NCBI GenBank assembly: GCA_037447655.1
Contig: JBBHKE010001102.1
Location: 1-35,000 of the forward strand
DNA: 35,000 bases
Reading direction: 5' to 3'
Source: Zygnema cylindricum
Lineage: Eukaryota > Streptophyta > Zygnematophyceae > Zygnematales > Zygnemataceae
A model generated the notes under the pieces. The model searched no databases. It had not been told where the DNA came from and saw only the letters and a program-made list of their open reading frames with translations. Shown here in pieces: positions 1 to 11,100 of this stretch; the first letter of the stretch is position 1, and the number at the start of each line of letters is the position of its first letter. The translations under genes were made by a program, and so were the position numbers.

Positions 1-215
1 GTGGTTTTAGGTGATAAAAGCGCTTGCTCCAATTAGAATGATAGCTCTAATAGCAATGGGCAATGTATTTTTTGCTCAACTGAACAAAAATAAGATAAGT
101 AGCAACGTTTAAGTTCAAGTATGTTAAATACTAAAGTGTGCACTGAGTACATTGACAACGACTTTGGGTACAAAGTCAATTTGAAGTTTAGCAAAAAGAA
201 GAAGATTTTATTATC

Positions 216-505
216 AGAACCGCGATGGTTTAAACCATCTAAGTACAAAACTTGATAGAAATGGAAAATTGTTCACTACCGTCAAAGGCTACAATTGGAA
301 AACCCAAAAGCAAAAATGAATGGCTCAAATGTTTCCTCATAAATCAACAATTGTGTATCCATAGAGAAATATCAGTTTTAATGAATTATATCTGGGTCGT
401 CCACATGCCAGGTCCACCAATCGTAAGTTCGACGTGACAACATCAAACTGCTAAAACTTAAACATAGACGTTTGGTAAAATTCTCCTTCGAATGAAAAAT
501 ATATT
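216..505 (-). repeat. LINE-like 3' tail relic, copy 1
   Basis: Read on the minus strand, this stretch ends in the stem-loop GATGGTTTAAACCATC (224-239), followed by an AT-rich tail with AATAAAA. The same arrangement closes five other places in the window (520-534, 16984-16997, about 33341-33356, 33644-33657, 34626-34639). At two of those, coding sequence of a retroelement lies upstream, so this is most likely the 3' untranslated end of a 5'-truncated copy. No coding part is seen here, and the upstream limit given (505) is only the start of the next tail. Confidence 0.45.
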
Positions 506-781
506 ATTTCCAAAACCGCGATGGTAATACCATCGGAGTACACGACATAATTGTCACTGAAAATAATTGATGACCAACAAAGGTAAAAGATCATAATCCT
601 AACGGACTAAAAACACAACAATAGTGCTTCAAAAGCATAAAATAAAAGTAATGAAGCAAATGCAACAAAACTAAACTATTGAAAGACTACAAACTACCCT
701 AGACACTAAAGCCTCAAACTACGCCCAACTAAAGATCAGAACTACGAATATCGATCAGATTCTCATTCAAACGCATTTAAC
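506..781 (-). repeat. LINE-like 3' tail relic, copy 2
   Basis: On the minus strand this T-rich stretch ends with the stem-loop GATGGTAATACCATC (520-534), then an AT-rich tail. It has the same polarity as the tail at 216-505, with about 296 bases between the two hairpins, so one truncated copy probably inserted beside or into another. No open frame is recognisable. Assignment rests on the hairpin and on the preceding GTACTC-type bases shared with the other tails. Confidence 0.45.
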
Positions 782-1217
782 CATGCTTGTTCAAGTCGCG
801 CGATTTTTTCATTTTTTCCAATTTTTACGTATTATTTGTGACTTTTGAAAAAATCTTAAAAAAACGCGATGTACTTTCTGTCCGATAAACTGAACGAAAA
901 TCTTACGGAAATTGTCCGGTACCTGTACGGTTTTGTATGGGAAATGTACAGACTTTGACCAAAAGATACATTGCACTTCGTAGTAGTTTCTGTCCGATAA
1001 ACTGAACATAAATTTTACGGAAACGTACGGAATTTTACCGAAAATGTACAGACTATTACGAAAAGAGACGGAAAATGTACAAACTGCGGTAGATGTAAAT
1101 TTATTTTTGCATGTACGTAATAGTACTGCTTAACGATTTTTTCAAATCGACCTCTGCTATTTCTACGTATTATTCGCGCGTTTGAATCGTGAGTAAAATA
1201 CGACTTGAATAACTATG
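782..1217. mobile_element. Small TIR DNA transposon (hAT-like, family D), copy 1
   Basis: The left end (CATGCTTGTTCAAG) and the right end (CTTGAATAACTATG) are inverted copies of each other. They match the ends of the larger elements at 25118-26007 and 26015-26591. Next to the ends are shared subterminal blocks: a T-rich left block and a right block containing CTACGTATT. The interior is full of GTAC-containing words. The flanking octamers (774-781 CATTTAAC, 1218-1225 GATCTAAC) agree at 6 of 8 positions, consistent with an old 8-bp duplication. There is no coding capacity, so this is a non-autonomous copy. The superfamily call is an inference from TSD length. Confidence 0.6.
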
Positions 1218-1224
1218 GATCTAA

Positions 1225-1312
1225 CAAAGTATAGTACGGTATTTAAGTTCAATAAGTATTGTATGGTCGTGCTTTTCATTCAATGTTCGAATCCCGCTGG
1301 TCAAAGGTGTGA
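1225..1312 (+). repeat. Possible tRNA-derived SINE head (A-box/B-box-like pair)
   Basis: TAGTACGGTA near 1231 resembles a tRNA A box, and GTTCGAATCCCGC near 1283 is close to the B-box consensus, with roughly tRNA-like spacing. The bases around the B box do not form a proper T-stem, and no anticodon arm or acceptor stem can be drawn, so it is not a functional tRNA gene. It could be the pol III head of a SINE or a chance match. No second copy was seen in the window. Confidence 0.25.
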
Positions 1313-1640
1313 TTACGGGATGACACTCAAATCGAGGTTTTGCACTACAGTAACTACATTCGATCTGCATAGCTGTTCGTACTTTCCACAGTTTCTACTA
1401 GTAAGGGTACTTTTCGCATGTGCTAAAGTTACAATTATTTTTCTGTCGTTTTCCTCCATAACTCAGAAAAAACGAGAAAATCTGCATCCGTACCAAAAAA
1501 TTGAAATTACCACCGTACAAGTTGTGTTACCTATAAACTTTATATGTAATACAGTTTGTCGTCTAGCGCGATGCAACTTGTCGTCTAGCACATTTCGACC
1601 CACTTTTGCGTCTTTCCAGCTCATGATCAAACGTTACATA

Positions 1641-2666
1641 AAATCATCTCGCGAGGTGATTTTAAATGAAGTTCCATGAGGTGCGCGAATAGGCAGATGC
1701 TGTTCCACGTGTCGGAAGTTTTTATGATTTTTGTGCGCGGAGTACCAGAAAAGAAAACACACCGGACGTTTCCAGCCTGTGCGTACTGTTTTCCGTGCGC
1801 TGATTTTCGTACAGGGGCCCTCTCTCTGAAACATACGTGTCTTCACCCATACGGCGTAGGAAAAACATTGGGCATTTGTCGACAAGTGGGAAGACGTAAA
1901 ACGAAACCACTTTTCTATGCGACAGCGAAAGGTATTTTAGGGTTTCGACACGTCGACAATGTGGCGTACGGACATTACGAAGTCACAAAAATTGTACAAT
2001 GTGCGGAGAGACGCCTCAAATTGAAGCGCGAGTGGAAGTTTCGCCTCATTTTGTGTACCACTTCATTTGTCACATTGTTTCGTACATATCTACGAAAGTC
2101 ACTTTTTAAAGTATGTAACCGAAACTTAGTCTTGTTACTTTGATTTTTAGCGAAGATTCTCCGTACAACTTTCAGAGCATTCGGATGTAAACGCAAAATA
2201 ACTTGTTACTTAAAAAAGTGACTTACATAGACGTGTACGAAATAATGTGACAGATGAAATGGTACACAAAATGAGGCGAAACTTCCACTCGGGCTTCAAT
2301 TTGAGGCGTCTCTCCGCAGGTTGTACAATTTTTGTGACTTCATAATGTCCGTACGCCACATTGTTGACGTAAATACCTTTCGCTGTCGCACAAAAATGCA
2401 GTTTCGTTTTTCGTCTGCCCACTTGTCGACAGGTGCCCAATGCTTTTCTTACGCTGTATGGGTGAAGACACGTGTGTTTAAGAGAGAGGGCACCTGTACG
2501 AAAATCAGCGCACAAAAAACAGTACGCACAGGCTGTAAACGTGCAGTGGAGTTTTTTTTTTGTACTCCACGCACAAAAATTGAAAAAACTTCCGACATGT
2601 GCGACGACATCTGCCTATTCGCTCACCTTTTTGGACTATATTTAAAATCACCTCGCGAGGTGATTT
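1641..2666. mobile_element. Foldback element: ~1 kb imperfect palindrome
   Basis: The left arm (1641-2111) and right arm (2209-2666) are reverse complements over their whole length, with small indels, around a 97-base spacer. Each outer tip is itself a perfect or near-perfect palindrome (ATCAYCTCGCGAGGTGAT, 1643-1660 and 2647-2664). The arms carry matching landmarks, for example GTCGACAAGTGGG, the CACCCATAC block and CTTTCGCTGTCGCA. Each arm holds an open frame (155 codons on plus, 101 on minus) encoding related peptides that differ by a 4-codon deletion and many replacements, which looks like drift. No transposase is visible. No clear target-site duplication was found. Transcription across it would give a long hairpin RNA. 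Confidence 0.85.
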
Positions 2667-2990
2667 GATATAAAATTTGAACATGTGCTGCAAGGTCGCG
2701 AAAATGGGTCCACACTAAAACATGCAGATGTACGAAATTGTTCAAATCGTACGCCGTCGCGTTTTTTTTACATCTGCGTATGCCGGAAAATATTTACGCA
2801 ATTATATATTATTATATTTTCTGTACTTTTAAATTTAAAAATGTACGGAATAGTACAGATCTGACAGTCCGTACACCACACTATTTAAAAGGACACTAAA
2901 TTACAGTTATGAACAGCATTGAGCGGGGTACCTCAAATAACGTGCAAAAACATTTAGCGTACTTTATTCTATTTGAGAATTTGCCCCAAA
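2667..2990. other. Anonymous AT-rich DNA
   Basis: No gene is seen. The stretch contains several GTAC-bearing words (AAATGTACGGAATAGTACAG near 2840-2860) like those inside the family D transposons, and GCATGTAA-type repeats, but no boundary can be drawn. Confidence 0.4.
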
Positions 2991-3040
2991 AAAAGGGGTA
3001 CCCCAATTAGCGTCATGTACGCTAATAGCGATTCACGGTG
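2991..3040. mobile_element. Orphan right end of a TA-flanked MITE
   Basis: AATTAGCG followed by GCTAATAGCGATTCACGGTG and then TA (3041-3042) matches the right terminal inverted repeat of the MITEs at 8688-9215, 15875-16099 and 26778-27000. No matching left end is found upstream, so this is a truncated or rearranged copy. Just to its left are two GGGGTACC words in a small inverted arrangement. Confidence 0.5.
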
Positions 3041-3042
3041 TA

Positions 3043-4134
3043 CTGTAGTGGCATAAAAGTCGAACAATTAAAAAAAATAAAAAAAATTATGCTACTGTAC
3101 CTGATGAAAACTCCCGCCGTAAATGGCTTCATTTATTTTTGAGAACACTAACCTTTGTTGTTGCCATTTTCCCAAAGTAATTGAAATCCAAACCTATCCA
3201 GCAAATGTGTTATCTTTTTTAATTGGCTAACTGGAATAATTGGATCATAAGTTCATGGCGTATTAACATCATCGCGTTTTTTAATAAGGAAGATATATTT
3301 TAGATTAATATCAACTCGGAAGTGTTTAATATATTTGTGAAAAAAACGGTTTCCTGAACTGTGTCAAAAACCGTGTCAAACTGAATTGGCAAGTAATACT
3401 AAGAAGCACAGTAACATTTTGGACACCGATGGCAAAATGTCGCAAAAAACATTGAAGATAGGTAATGTTTGTCACAATTTGTATTTCGATTTCGGCAAGT
3501 ACGTTATATTGCCATCACTCACATTTTTCCTCACACTAAAACTTTGTTTTGATCACATGCAATTTTATTTTAGCTCACAAATCAGTTAACTTCTTGGGAG
3601 AGTCTGATTCTAGGTCAAATGTGTGAAACAATTGGAAACACTACATGCGGTAACCTCATACAATATGGGCATTACCCTGTAATACACGGTATGGGTTTAC
3701 TCCATATTGTGTTTCCGGTTGTTTACAACTGAACTATGGTTCAACCACCATTGTTACCAAATGTTCAATATACGTTTCTGAAGCTCACAAGTGTGGATAT
3801 TCAATATCCATTTTGAACGTCCACTTTCTGATGTTTAACAATGTACATTTTGTCCAATGTCCAATATCTATTCAATGCAGTATTTCCAATGTCCTATACA
3901 TACATACAATACATGTATAATACGGAAAAGGTCGATTGTGTATGAGTAAATAATTGCCTGAAAAAAATTAGGCATCCAAGAGAGTCTACAGGTACCATTG
4001 TATATGCCAGTTTCCTACTTTGGGTAGCAGGTCGGGTCATGATATTTGTCGACACGCCAGCACAATGTTATTTTTTCACAGAGACAAAACCGCTAGTACG
4101 TTCAGGACCCACTGTTTCTTCCTCTTGCAAATGT
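3043..4134. other. Long gene-free stretch
   Basis: No coding region, RNA gene or clear repeat was found. An imperfect inverted arrangement of GGAAACA and TACAATATGG words occurs at about 3632-3716, and short repeats of CCAATGTCC/CAATATC type occur at about 3790-3900. Neither supports a function. Confidence 0.4.
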
Positions 4135-4142
4135 CATATAAG

Positions 4143-4387
4143 TAGTGTTGTGTATAAAAGCCCCCTAGCTAATACTCGATATGTACCTAACTTTGGATAT
4201 CCGATAATCGATATAGCGCTTCGATATAATGAAGAGGCTAATATCGCAATATTTATGCGATATATCGGCTGATAAATGATATATTTTCTACCGCGATATA
4301 TCGAAGTCGACACTAGGTCAAAAAAAAATCAAAAGCCACCCCCCGAAAAACGAATAGCGATATACTTTAACCCGATACACAACATTA
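4143..4387. mobile_element. hAT-1 MITE, copy a (perfect 8-bp TSD)
   Basis: The element begins TAGTGTTGTGTAT and ends ATACACAACATTA. It is flanked by a perfect 8-base direct repeat CATATAAG (4135-4142 and 4388-4395). An 8-bp target duplication with short TIRs is the hallmark of the hAT superfamily. The interior is enriched in CGATAT/ATATCG words near both ends, matching the other copies at 15233, 16100 and 22479. At 245 bp it has no coding capacity and must depend on a transposase encoded elsewhere. Confidence 0.85.
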
Positions 4388-4395
4388 CATATAAG

Positions 4396-5173
4396 AGCAT
4401 GTTAAATGGTTATTGCTAACACACAACAATAAAAACGCTTATCAACAATAAAAACGCATATTGTTGCCAACAAGCTAGACACCTGGGCAACCACCGGCAC
4501 TCCAAGAGTAAAATAATAAATGAACAGAGAGGGCAGAAGGAGAGAGGAGGGAGAGGAGAGACAGGGCTGGATTCGGAAAACCGTCTGCAGTATAGAACAA
4601 AAAATAACAAATGGACAGCCAGGCCGGAGGTTCAATCGTGGTCAATATCTCCCAAATCGACCACCGAGCGGATGGGCCCTATTAGCTATGTGTCCGTGTA
4701 GACTGCAGGCCAGAAATATGAAAGAAAGTGAGCAATGAAAGGAGAAGTTTCTGAAACTTGATAGATCACGCAATGTTTACAACTCTTCTATTAAACCACC
4801 TGAATTCATTTCTATTATAAGCCTTCTAATTGAAGACAGCTAGCTTAGCCTTAAGGGCTTAAAAATCAGCGAATACATAACTACTTTCCAAAACATTATG
4901 CGCTACCATTCACTGGACAAACTAAGTATGCCCATGAACGGAAAAAAAAACAGAAACTGATCTGAACTTTACGGAGAAGATTCAAGGCAAGCCTACGCCG
5001 GAGTCTGATTTCCTATACAGGGTTTCCATGCATCTTTACTTCTTTGCTTCTAAGCAAACACCATGAAAAAAAAAGGAAAAAAAATAAAAATGTACGAGAA
5101 AGAAGACGAGGCTGGCTTTCACAAACACCGTTTTTCTGCCTTCTGGTCAGTTTCACTTTCTGCCAGGTGTCAC
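4396..5173 (-). other. Downstream flank and probable 3' UTR of the LPD gene
   Basis: This gene-free stretch lies beyond the LPD stop codon (5174-5176). It probably contains the 3' untranslated region and polyadenylation site, whose position cannot be fixed by eye. A purine-rich tract lies at 4520-4570. No independent gene was recognised. Confidence 0.4.
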
Positions 5174-8100
5174 TTATGCAGCCACCACCTGAATAGGTGC
5201 ATGTGCTGGTGCTGTGGCATGGTGACCGACCTGTCGAGAGGAAAAGTTAAAACTATTGTTAGAAAAACATAACACAAAACACTTGTCTTCCTGAACCACT
5301 GTAGACTGTTTTGGCTGCTCCTGACTCATTAAAATCGGCTCAGATTGCCCATTTTGGTTTGCTATCTTTGAGGTTACTTGCTCTTCCGGTACTCAAAAAC
5401 CCTAATGTAAGACAAATGTCTTCTCAAAACATAAATAACCAAACACAGGACACAAGACCAAACACTCTGATCCCAGAGATTCAAAAGTGCTAATGTAAGA
5501 AAAACATCTTCTCAAAACTCAAAACACAAAACATTCGGGTCCCTGAGACTGAGATAAAGCTTCTTAAACCATTTTTGTACAAAATGCCTTTTGTAGACTA
5601 GAAGAAGAAAAAATGTTGGAGTCACAAAGAGTTACGAACTGCCACGATACTTTTAGCTCTTAAGAGTAAACTTCTGCATTATCCACAAGTCTTGTCTGTT
5701 CTGTGGTTGCTAGTGTTGTGTTGTTTGAAAAAAAAAATCAATGACACTACTCAGTCATCTCCATACAGTTAAGGTCACAATTCTTGACCACTGTTGCTCC
5801 AAATGAGCTACATTCGATAAAATAAAAGGACAGTGCCTGAGCATCCATAGACAAAAAAAAAAACCACTTCCGAGAAAACAGGATGCTTACCTTAGCCGAC
5901 TTGAAAAGCTCATCAAGCACCTCTGATAGAGTTGGATGCGCGTGCACATTAAACTTGATATCCTGCAAAACAAACCAAAAGGACAGGGGTACTTCAGAAT
6001 CTACCCACTACTCCTAGCTACCAAATCAAATGGAGAAAAACTCACACACTAAGATATTCAACGACTTTATTCAATGGGCTCAGCATCCATCCAGTTAAAG
6101 AAACATGCAGAAAATATCAACAAAACAAATTTGGATACCTACTACTCATCAACATAATCAAAATATAAGTCAAATCAAACATGAATTTGTTCCCAAATCA
6201 ACACACACCTGGATCGTTTGCTTAGTGGCGATAGCGTTTGAGACCTCGTGAATGAGGTCAGCAGCATGCAGACCAATAATATGCACTCCAAGAATTTCAC
6301 CAGTGTCTCCCCGGTAAATCAGCTACACAAAAAAAATTTACAGAGGAACAGGTCAAATGAACTGCATATATCAAGAAAATGCTGGTAGTGTTTGGAGTGG
6401 CCTGAGAAGGGGAGACAATAATCAGTAAAACAAAAGCTCAGAAACATGAAAAATGACAAAGATCCAAATAGAAATCCAACAATTATTATAAGGAGAACTA
6501 GTGTGGCAACAAACCCTCACTATAGCCTGAAACCTCCTGCAAGAAACAATCCCCCTAGAAAACACATAACTAACTCGTCCAAGTGTGCTTCATCGACCAG
6601 AGACCTTGTGTTTTAGAGTCCCCTACATACAACATAATTGTACCATAAATTTCTAATCCCCACACTGCTTATCTTGTATTCAGGAAAAAAATGTACCTTC
6701 GCCAACCCCTCGCCTTCATTTTCTGCCAAAGCTTTGGAATTGGCCTTGAAGCTTGTTTTAGCTACACTAACTTCAAAGCCCTCCTTCTCTGCCTTCTCGC
6801 GTGCTTGAGGCTGCATTTCCCACAGAATCCCAAATACAATCCATAACCATTACTCCAACATTTACACTCTCTGAATCTACACAAAACTGGTGCATTTTAC
6901 TTCCACAAAAAACAATCACAAGAATCCAGGAAACTACCCTGATGAAACGCACACGTATCTGACCTTCTGAAACACTGACTATTTCTGAAAAAGTTTCTAG
7001 TTTTGTTCTTCAAAACGAAAGCGTAAATAGTAGCCCGAAAAATGAAGCAGGCCATCAAGGCATGTTGCTCTTTATGCTAGTGATAGGTAGGAAACCTTAG
7101 TCTACTGCAGATAAATTTGCCATCTCCAAGAACATGAACAACAGTGAAACTGGAAAAACCTGACGAGAGAAATAAAAAACAAAAACTGGCAATTGCTACA
7201 CATTATACGAATCTCCAACAGTCACAAAACGATACCTCCGTAAGACCCGCCATACTAATTTCCGGATGAGTGAAGCAAGCAGCTGGAATACTCAAGTGGT
7301 TCAAAACATTGTCATTGCCCACAATGTTCTCCACCACTGCCCTCCAATACCCACCACCTCTTTTCTTCAAAAACTCATCTACAAGAACTTTGGTTACAAC
7401 ACATGAAGTATGTTGAGAAAAAGAAGCCAATTTCATAACTAAAATAAATGAAAATCCAAGGCCTGTTAATTTTCCACAGGTATAGACACAATGAACGGGA
7501 AATAGATTCTGATAACAGTCAATTGTCCATAAAATGCGACAAGCAGAAGAGAAGTGTTAAAAAAGGAGAAAACTTAAGAAATCCTACCAGATATGCCCTG
7601 TGCGCTGGCTGCATGAGCCAACATAAGTTTTCCATTAACATCCCCAATACAATATACGTGGGGAACCTGTCATATCCCATTACATATTATAGTAAGTCCA
7701 CTAGTACCAACTGACAGGAAATTCAAACATAATCATAAATGTATTTTCCATATGAAAACAACAAGTTCTCATAATGTACCATGAGAAAAAACATTACAAC
7801 AACACAACAATGACAACAACAACAACTGTTCCACCAACCGCGTAATGAGGTAACATTTACTCCATACTTTGTGCCAATGGACCGCAACTAGAAGGTAACC
7901 CATTGACTTTCATTGCTTTATTTTTTTTCAAAAAGATACATATGATAGCCCCATTGGAAACAAAAAATGTTCAGTTTTGCCAATAGATCTGTTGACTAGA
8001 AACGTGAAACTATAATCTATATAAAATCATTCAGCTTCACTCGTTCTGGATTCATACCACTTCGCCATTCGAGTCGAGAACACGCATTTTCTCATCAACG

Positions 8101-11100
8101 GGCACAAATCCTCTTGCAGTTGTCACATTGACCTGTTAGTTACATACAACGCTAGAAATGGTTAGCTGAGAACATAGAGTAAAAAAAACACCAAGTCGAA
8201 TGAAACAGGTTGGAGACAAGAAAGGGAAAGAAGCATCAAGTACAGGCAAGGGGTAGAAGGGAGTTAGGAAGGGAGATGCAGACATATCCAAAGGGGGAGA
8301 GGAAACTTAAGGAAGGAGAGCAAGGCGATTCATGGAATAGACATCCACCACCCACACCATATTTAATCATTCAACCTGAAAAAAAGTACCATCCAATGCC
8401 ACTTACATTTTCAAGTCCCAACCCTTTCGTGAATGGAGCGCGACCAGTGGCGATGAGAGCAGCGTCAACCTGTACAGTCATTCTTTCCCTTCATCAGAGA
8501 AAGGCTCACAAAGAAAACCTCCACAACAAAAGTGAAGGGATACTTTACAACAACAGTACAACATGTCAGAATGGTTATCTTTCTTAGGTCACTTATTTTT
8601 CTACATGCCACATGTGATTGCTCCACTCTGGATATAGGATCCTACCACACACGCCCTCCTCGTCACAGATATAACAGCTTTAAATTACACCGTGAATCGT
8701 AATTAGCGTTATTAACGCTAATTTTGTCACCCCTAATTTTGACTCTAAAACCTTAAATAGAGTAGATAACTCTAAATTTTTCTTTACATTATTTAGGTAC
8801 TTTTGAATTTCGCGTTAACAACATTTCGCGTTAACAACTCTAATATAGTGCCGTTTTAAATAGTGTGGCGTACGGTCGGTGTCTGACCGTGCAAAACTAT
8901 ACTTTATTAAGTAAAAACGTACAAAAAAATATTTAATACAGGGCGTTATCATGTAACTGCGATTTCACAAACCGCCTACTGCAAACGTCATAATGACGCG
9001 AAAATGTACATTTTGTCAGATTCTGTACGCGTACCTAATTTACTGTAAAGATATTCAGCGCAGATAGCTATTACGGAAAGAAACCCAAATTATACTTATT
9101 GATAAATTAGAGTAAACTTTTTTTTTGAGAAAACGAAAAAACCCAATTTAGAGTTAAAAGCACTAGGTATTGTTTTACTCTAATTATTTCTTTACGCTAG
9201 TTACAATTCACGGTGTAGTGCTGAATTCAGTATTCTTGGACCAACCTCGCAAAATAAACGATTCAACAAAAGCCTGACAACCTTTTCTCTTGCTCCATTC
9301 CCTTCATGATGAGCTGCGCTTTTTAACAATTATGTAAGAATCCAAAAGAAATTGGACGCTCTATTTGCCAATCCATTGTTCTCCATGGAAGTACCATTGT
9401 TTTAGCTTAGGATTTTTGTGTGGTTTTACAGCACTTCATCTAGCTTTAAAATCAGCTAATGTAAATGAACTCAATAACACAATACACGCAAATGAAACCC
9501 AGAGATTAAAAATCTGCACTTAAAACCACTCCCATGATGATGCTTGTTTTCGTCAAGGATTAAGTCTGAAAGAGGTGAATGAATGACAACTTCATCTCAA
9601 CTAAGTAACATTTCCAAGCGCTTTTCTCACACAGACAAATCTACATCCGTAAGATTAGAAGGCAATTCACATTTTACTTATGATACAGCTTTCAAACCGC
9701 TCACCTCCAGTGTCTCCTTGTATTCTCTGGTCTTAGTATCAACAAGTTCAATCTGTACAGGCTTTCCATCCTTCGCTGGAGTAATCTGAACCAACAAGAA
9801 AAAAGCAAAGTTAAAATTTGTCAAATTCAAAACTCCACAGCTATAATTAAGAAAACGAAAAAACAGAGATATCATCCAAAGTGTAAGAGAGATCTAATAC
9901 ATCATGAAAGTGTATTCCAGAAAGGTTTTCAAGTGGAAAATTCCCAAACAGCTAAGGCGAACATCAGAAATAATGACGACGCCCACTTATTTACCGTTGG
10001 ATAATGTAAATTTAATAAGAACTCTTGTGACTGCCTTCAGGAGGCTACTCAATTTACCACAATGCCAAATTGCGTAAATCTGAGGCATAAAGACAGCAGC
10101 ATAAAATCACTTAAATCCAAACTGGACAAAAAAAACTGCATAAAATTTTCCCTCATGGCCAACTAACACTGTCTTGAGAAAAATCACCTTCTTGGCCAGC
10201 ACTCCAACGTGCCAGTCAATCTTCCTCGGGTTGACTAAAATTCGCTGTGCCAATTTGCCGATTTCGGGATCAAAACCAGGCATCAGCTGATCCACTGCTT
10301 CAATGAAAGTCACCTGGAACCAGAATAAATGTTGAAATGCTTAAAAAAAGAGGAAACATATTATAATCATTTTAGAGAAAGCACACTGAACAGAGACAAT
10401 TAGCATTTAATGCCTGCAAGATAATAAAGTTGAAATGATTTACTACTCTCATATGTGGAAGTGTTAAAGATCATTGAACTCCCAGAACTGTAGCAGACGA
10501 AAAAAAAACCAGACTTGGGACACTTCTAAAACCAGACTTGGCACACAAATTCCACAACCAAAAACTTAGTAAAACCCAGTTCCCTCCGCGGCCCAAGGAA
10601 TACTGCTCGTAGTTGCACACCAAATAAAGAAAATGAAAATGGAAAATGTGAATAAAAATCTCCTTACTTCACTGCCCAACGCTGTGTACACATCACTGAA
10701 CTCAAGTCCAATGTAACCGCTTCCAACAATAGCAATCCAGTCAGGAATCCACTCCAGCTTGAGAGCATGGTCACTTGTGAAAACAGTTTTGCCTGCAATT
10801 GCACAGGAAAAGGAAAAAATTCAGATTTATGGTATAAAACCTCACAAAGGACAGAGAGTTTACAAAAGAAACACAAGAGAAATGGCTTGAATACATAGAT
10901 ACTAAAGTTATGGGGGCGGGTCATGGTTAAGATTCTAGTTTCATGTCTTGACAAGTCATAATGACCGCATAGGCACTGTAGCTTCAAAATTTAATAACTC
11001 CAAAGCGATGCTAAACTTGGATGAAAACTAAGAGTGTCAGCTTAGGTACACGGCGCACTTTCAGAAAGGAATACGAAGATGAGTAACCTGGATGCTTGCT

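Noticed and set aside
1265-1312. Functional tRNA gene around GTTCGAATCCCGC
   Set aside because: No T-stem pairing, anticodon arm or acceptor stem can be drawn.
1676-2515. 155- and 101-codon frames as a real protein gene
   Set aside because: They are the two arms of the foldback read on opposite strands; differences include many replacements and a 4-codon deletion, with no recognisable domain.
5747-5890. Read-through of LPD exon 14 as the true C-terminus
   Set aside because: A good GTAAGC donor follows SAK, and an in-phase terminal exon with a plausible family ending exists at 5174-5230; the read-through sequence looks intronic.
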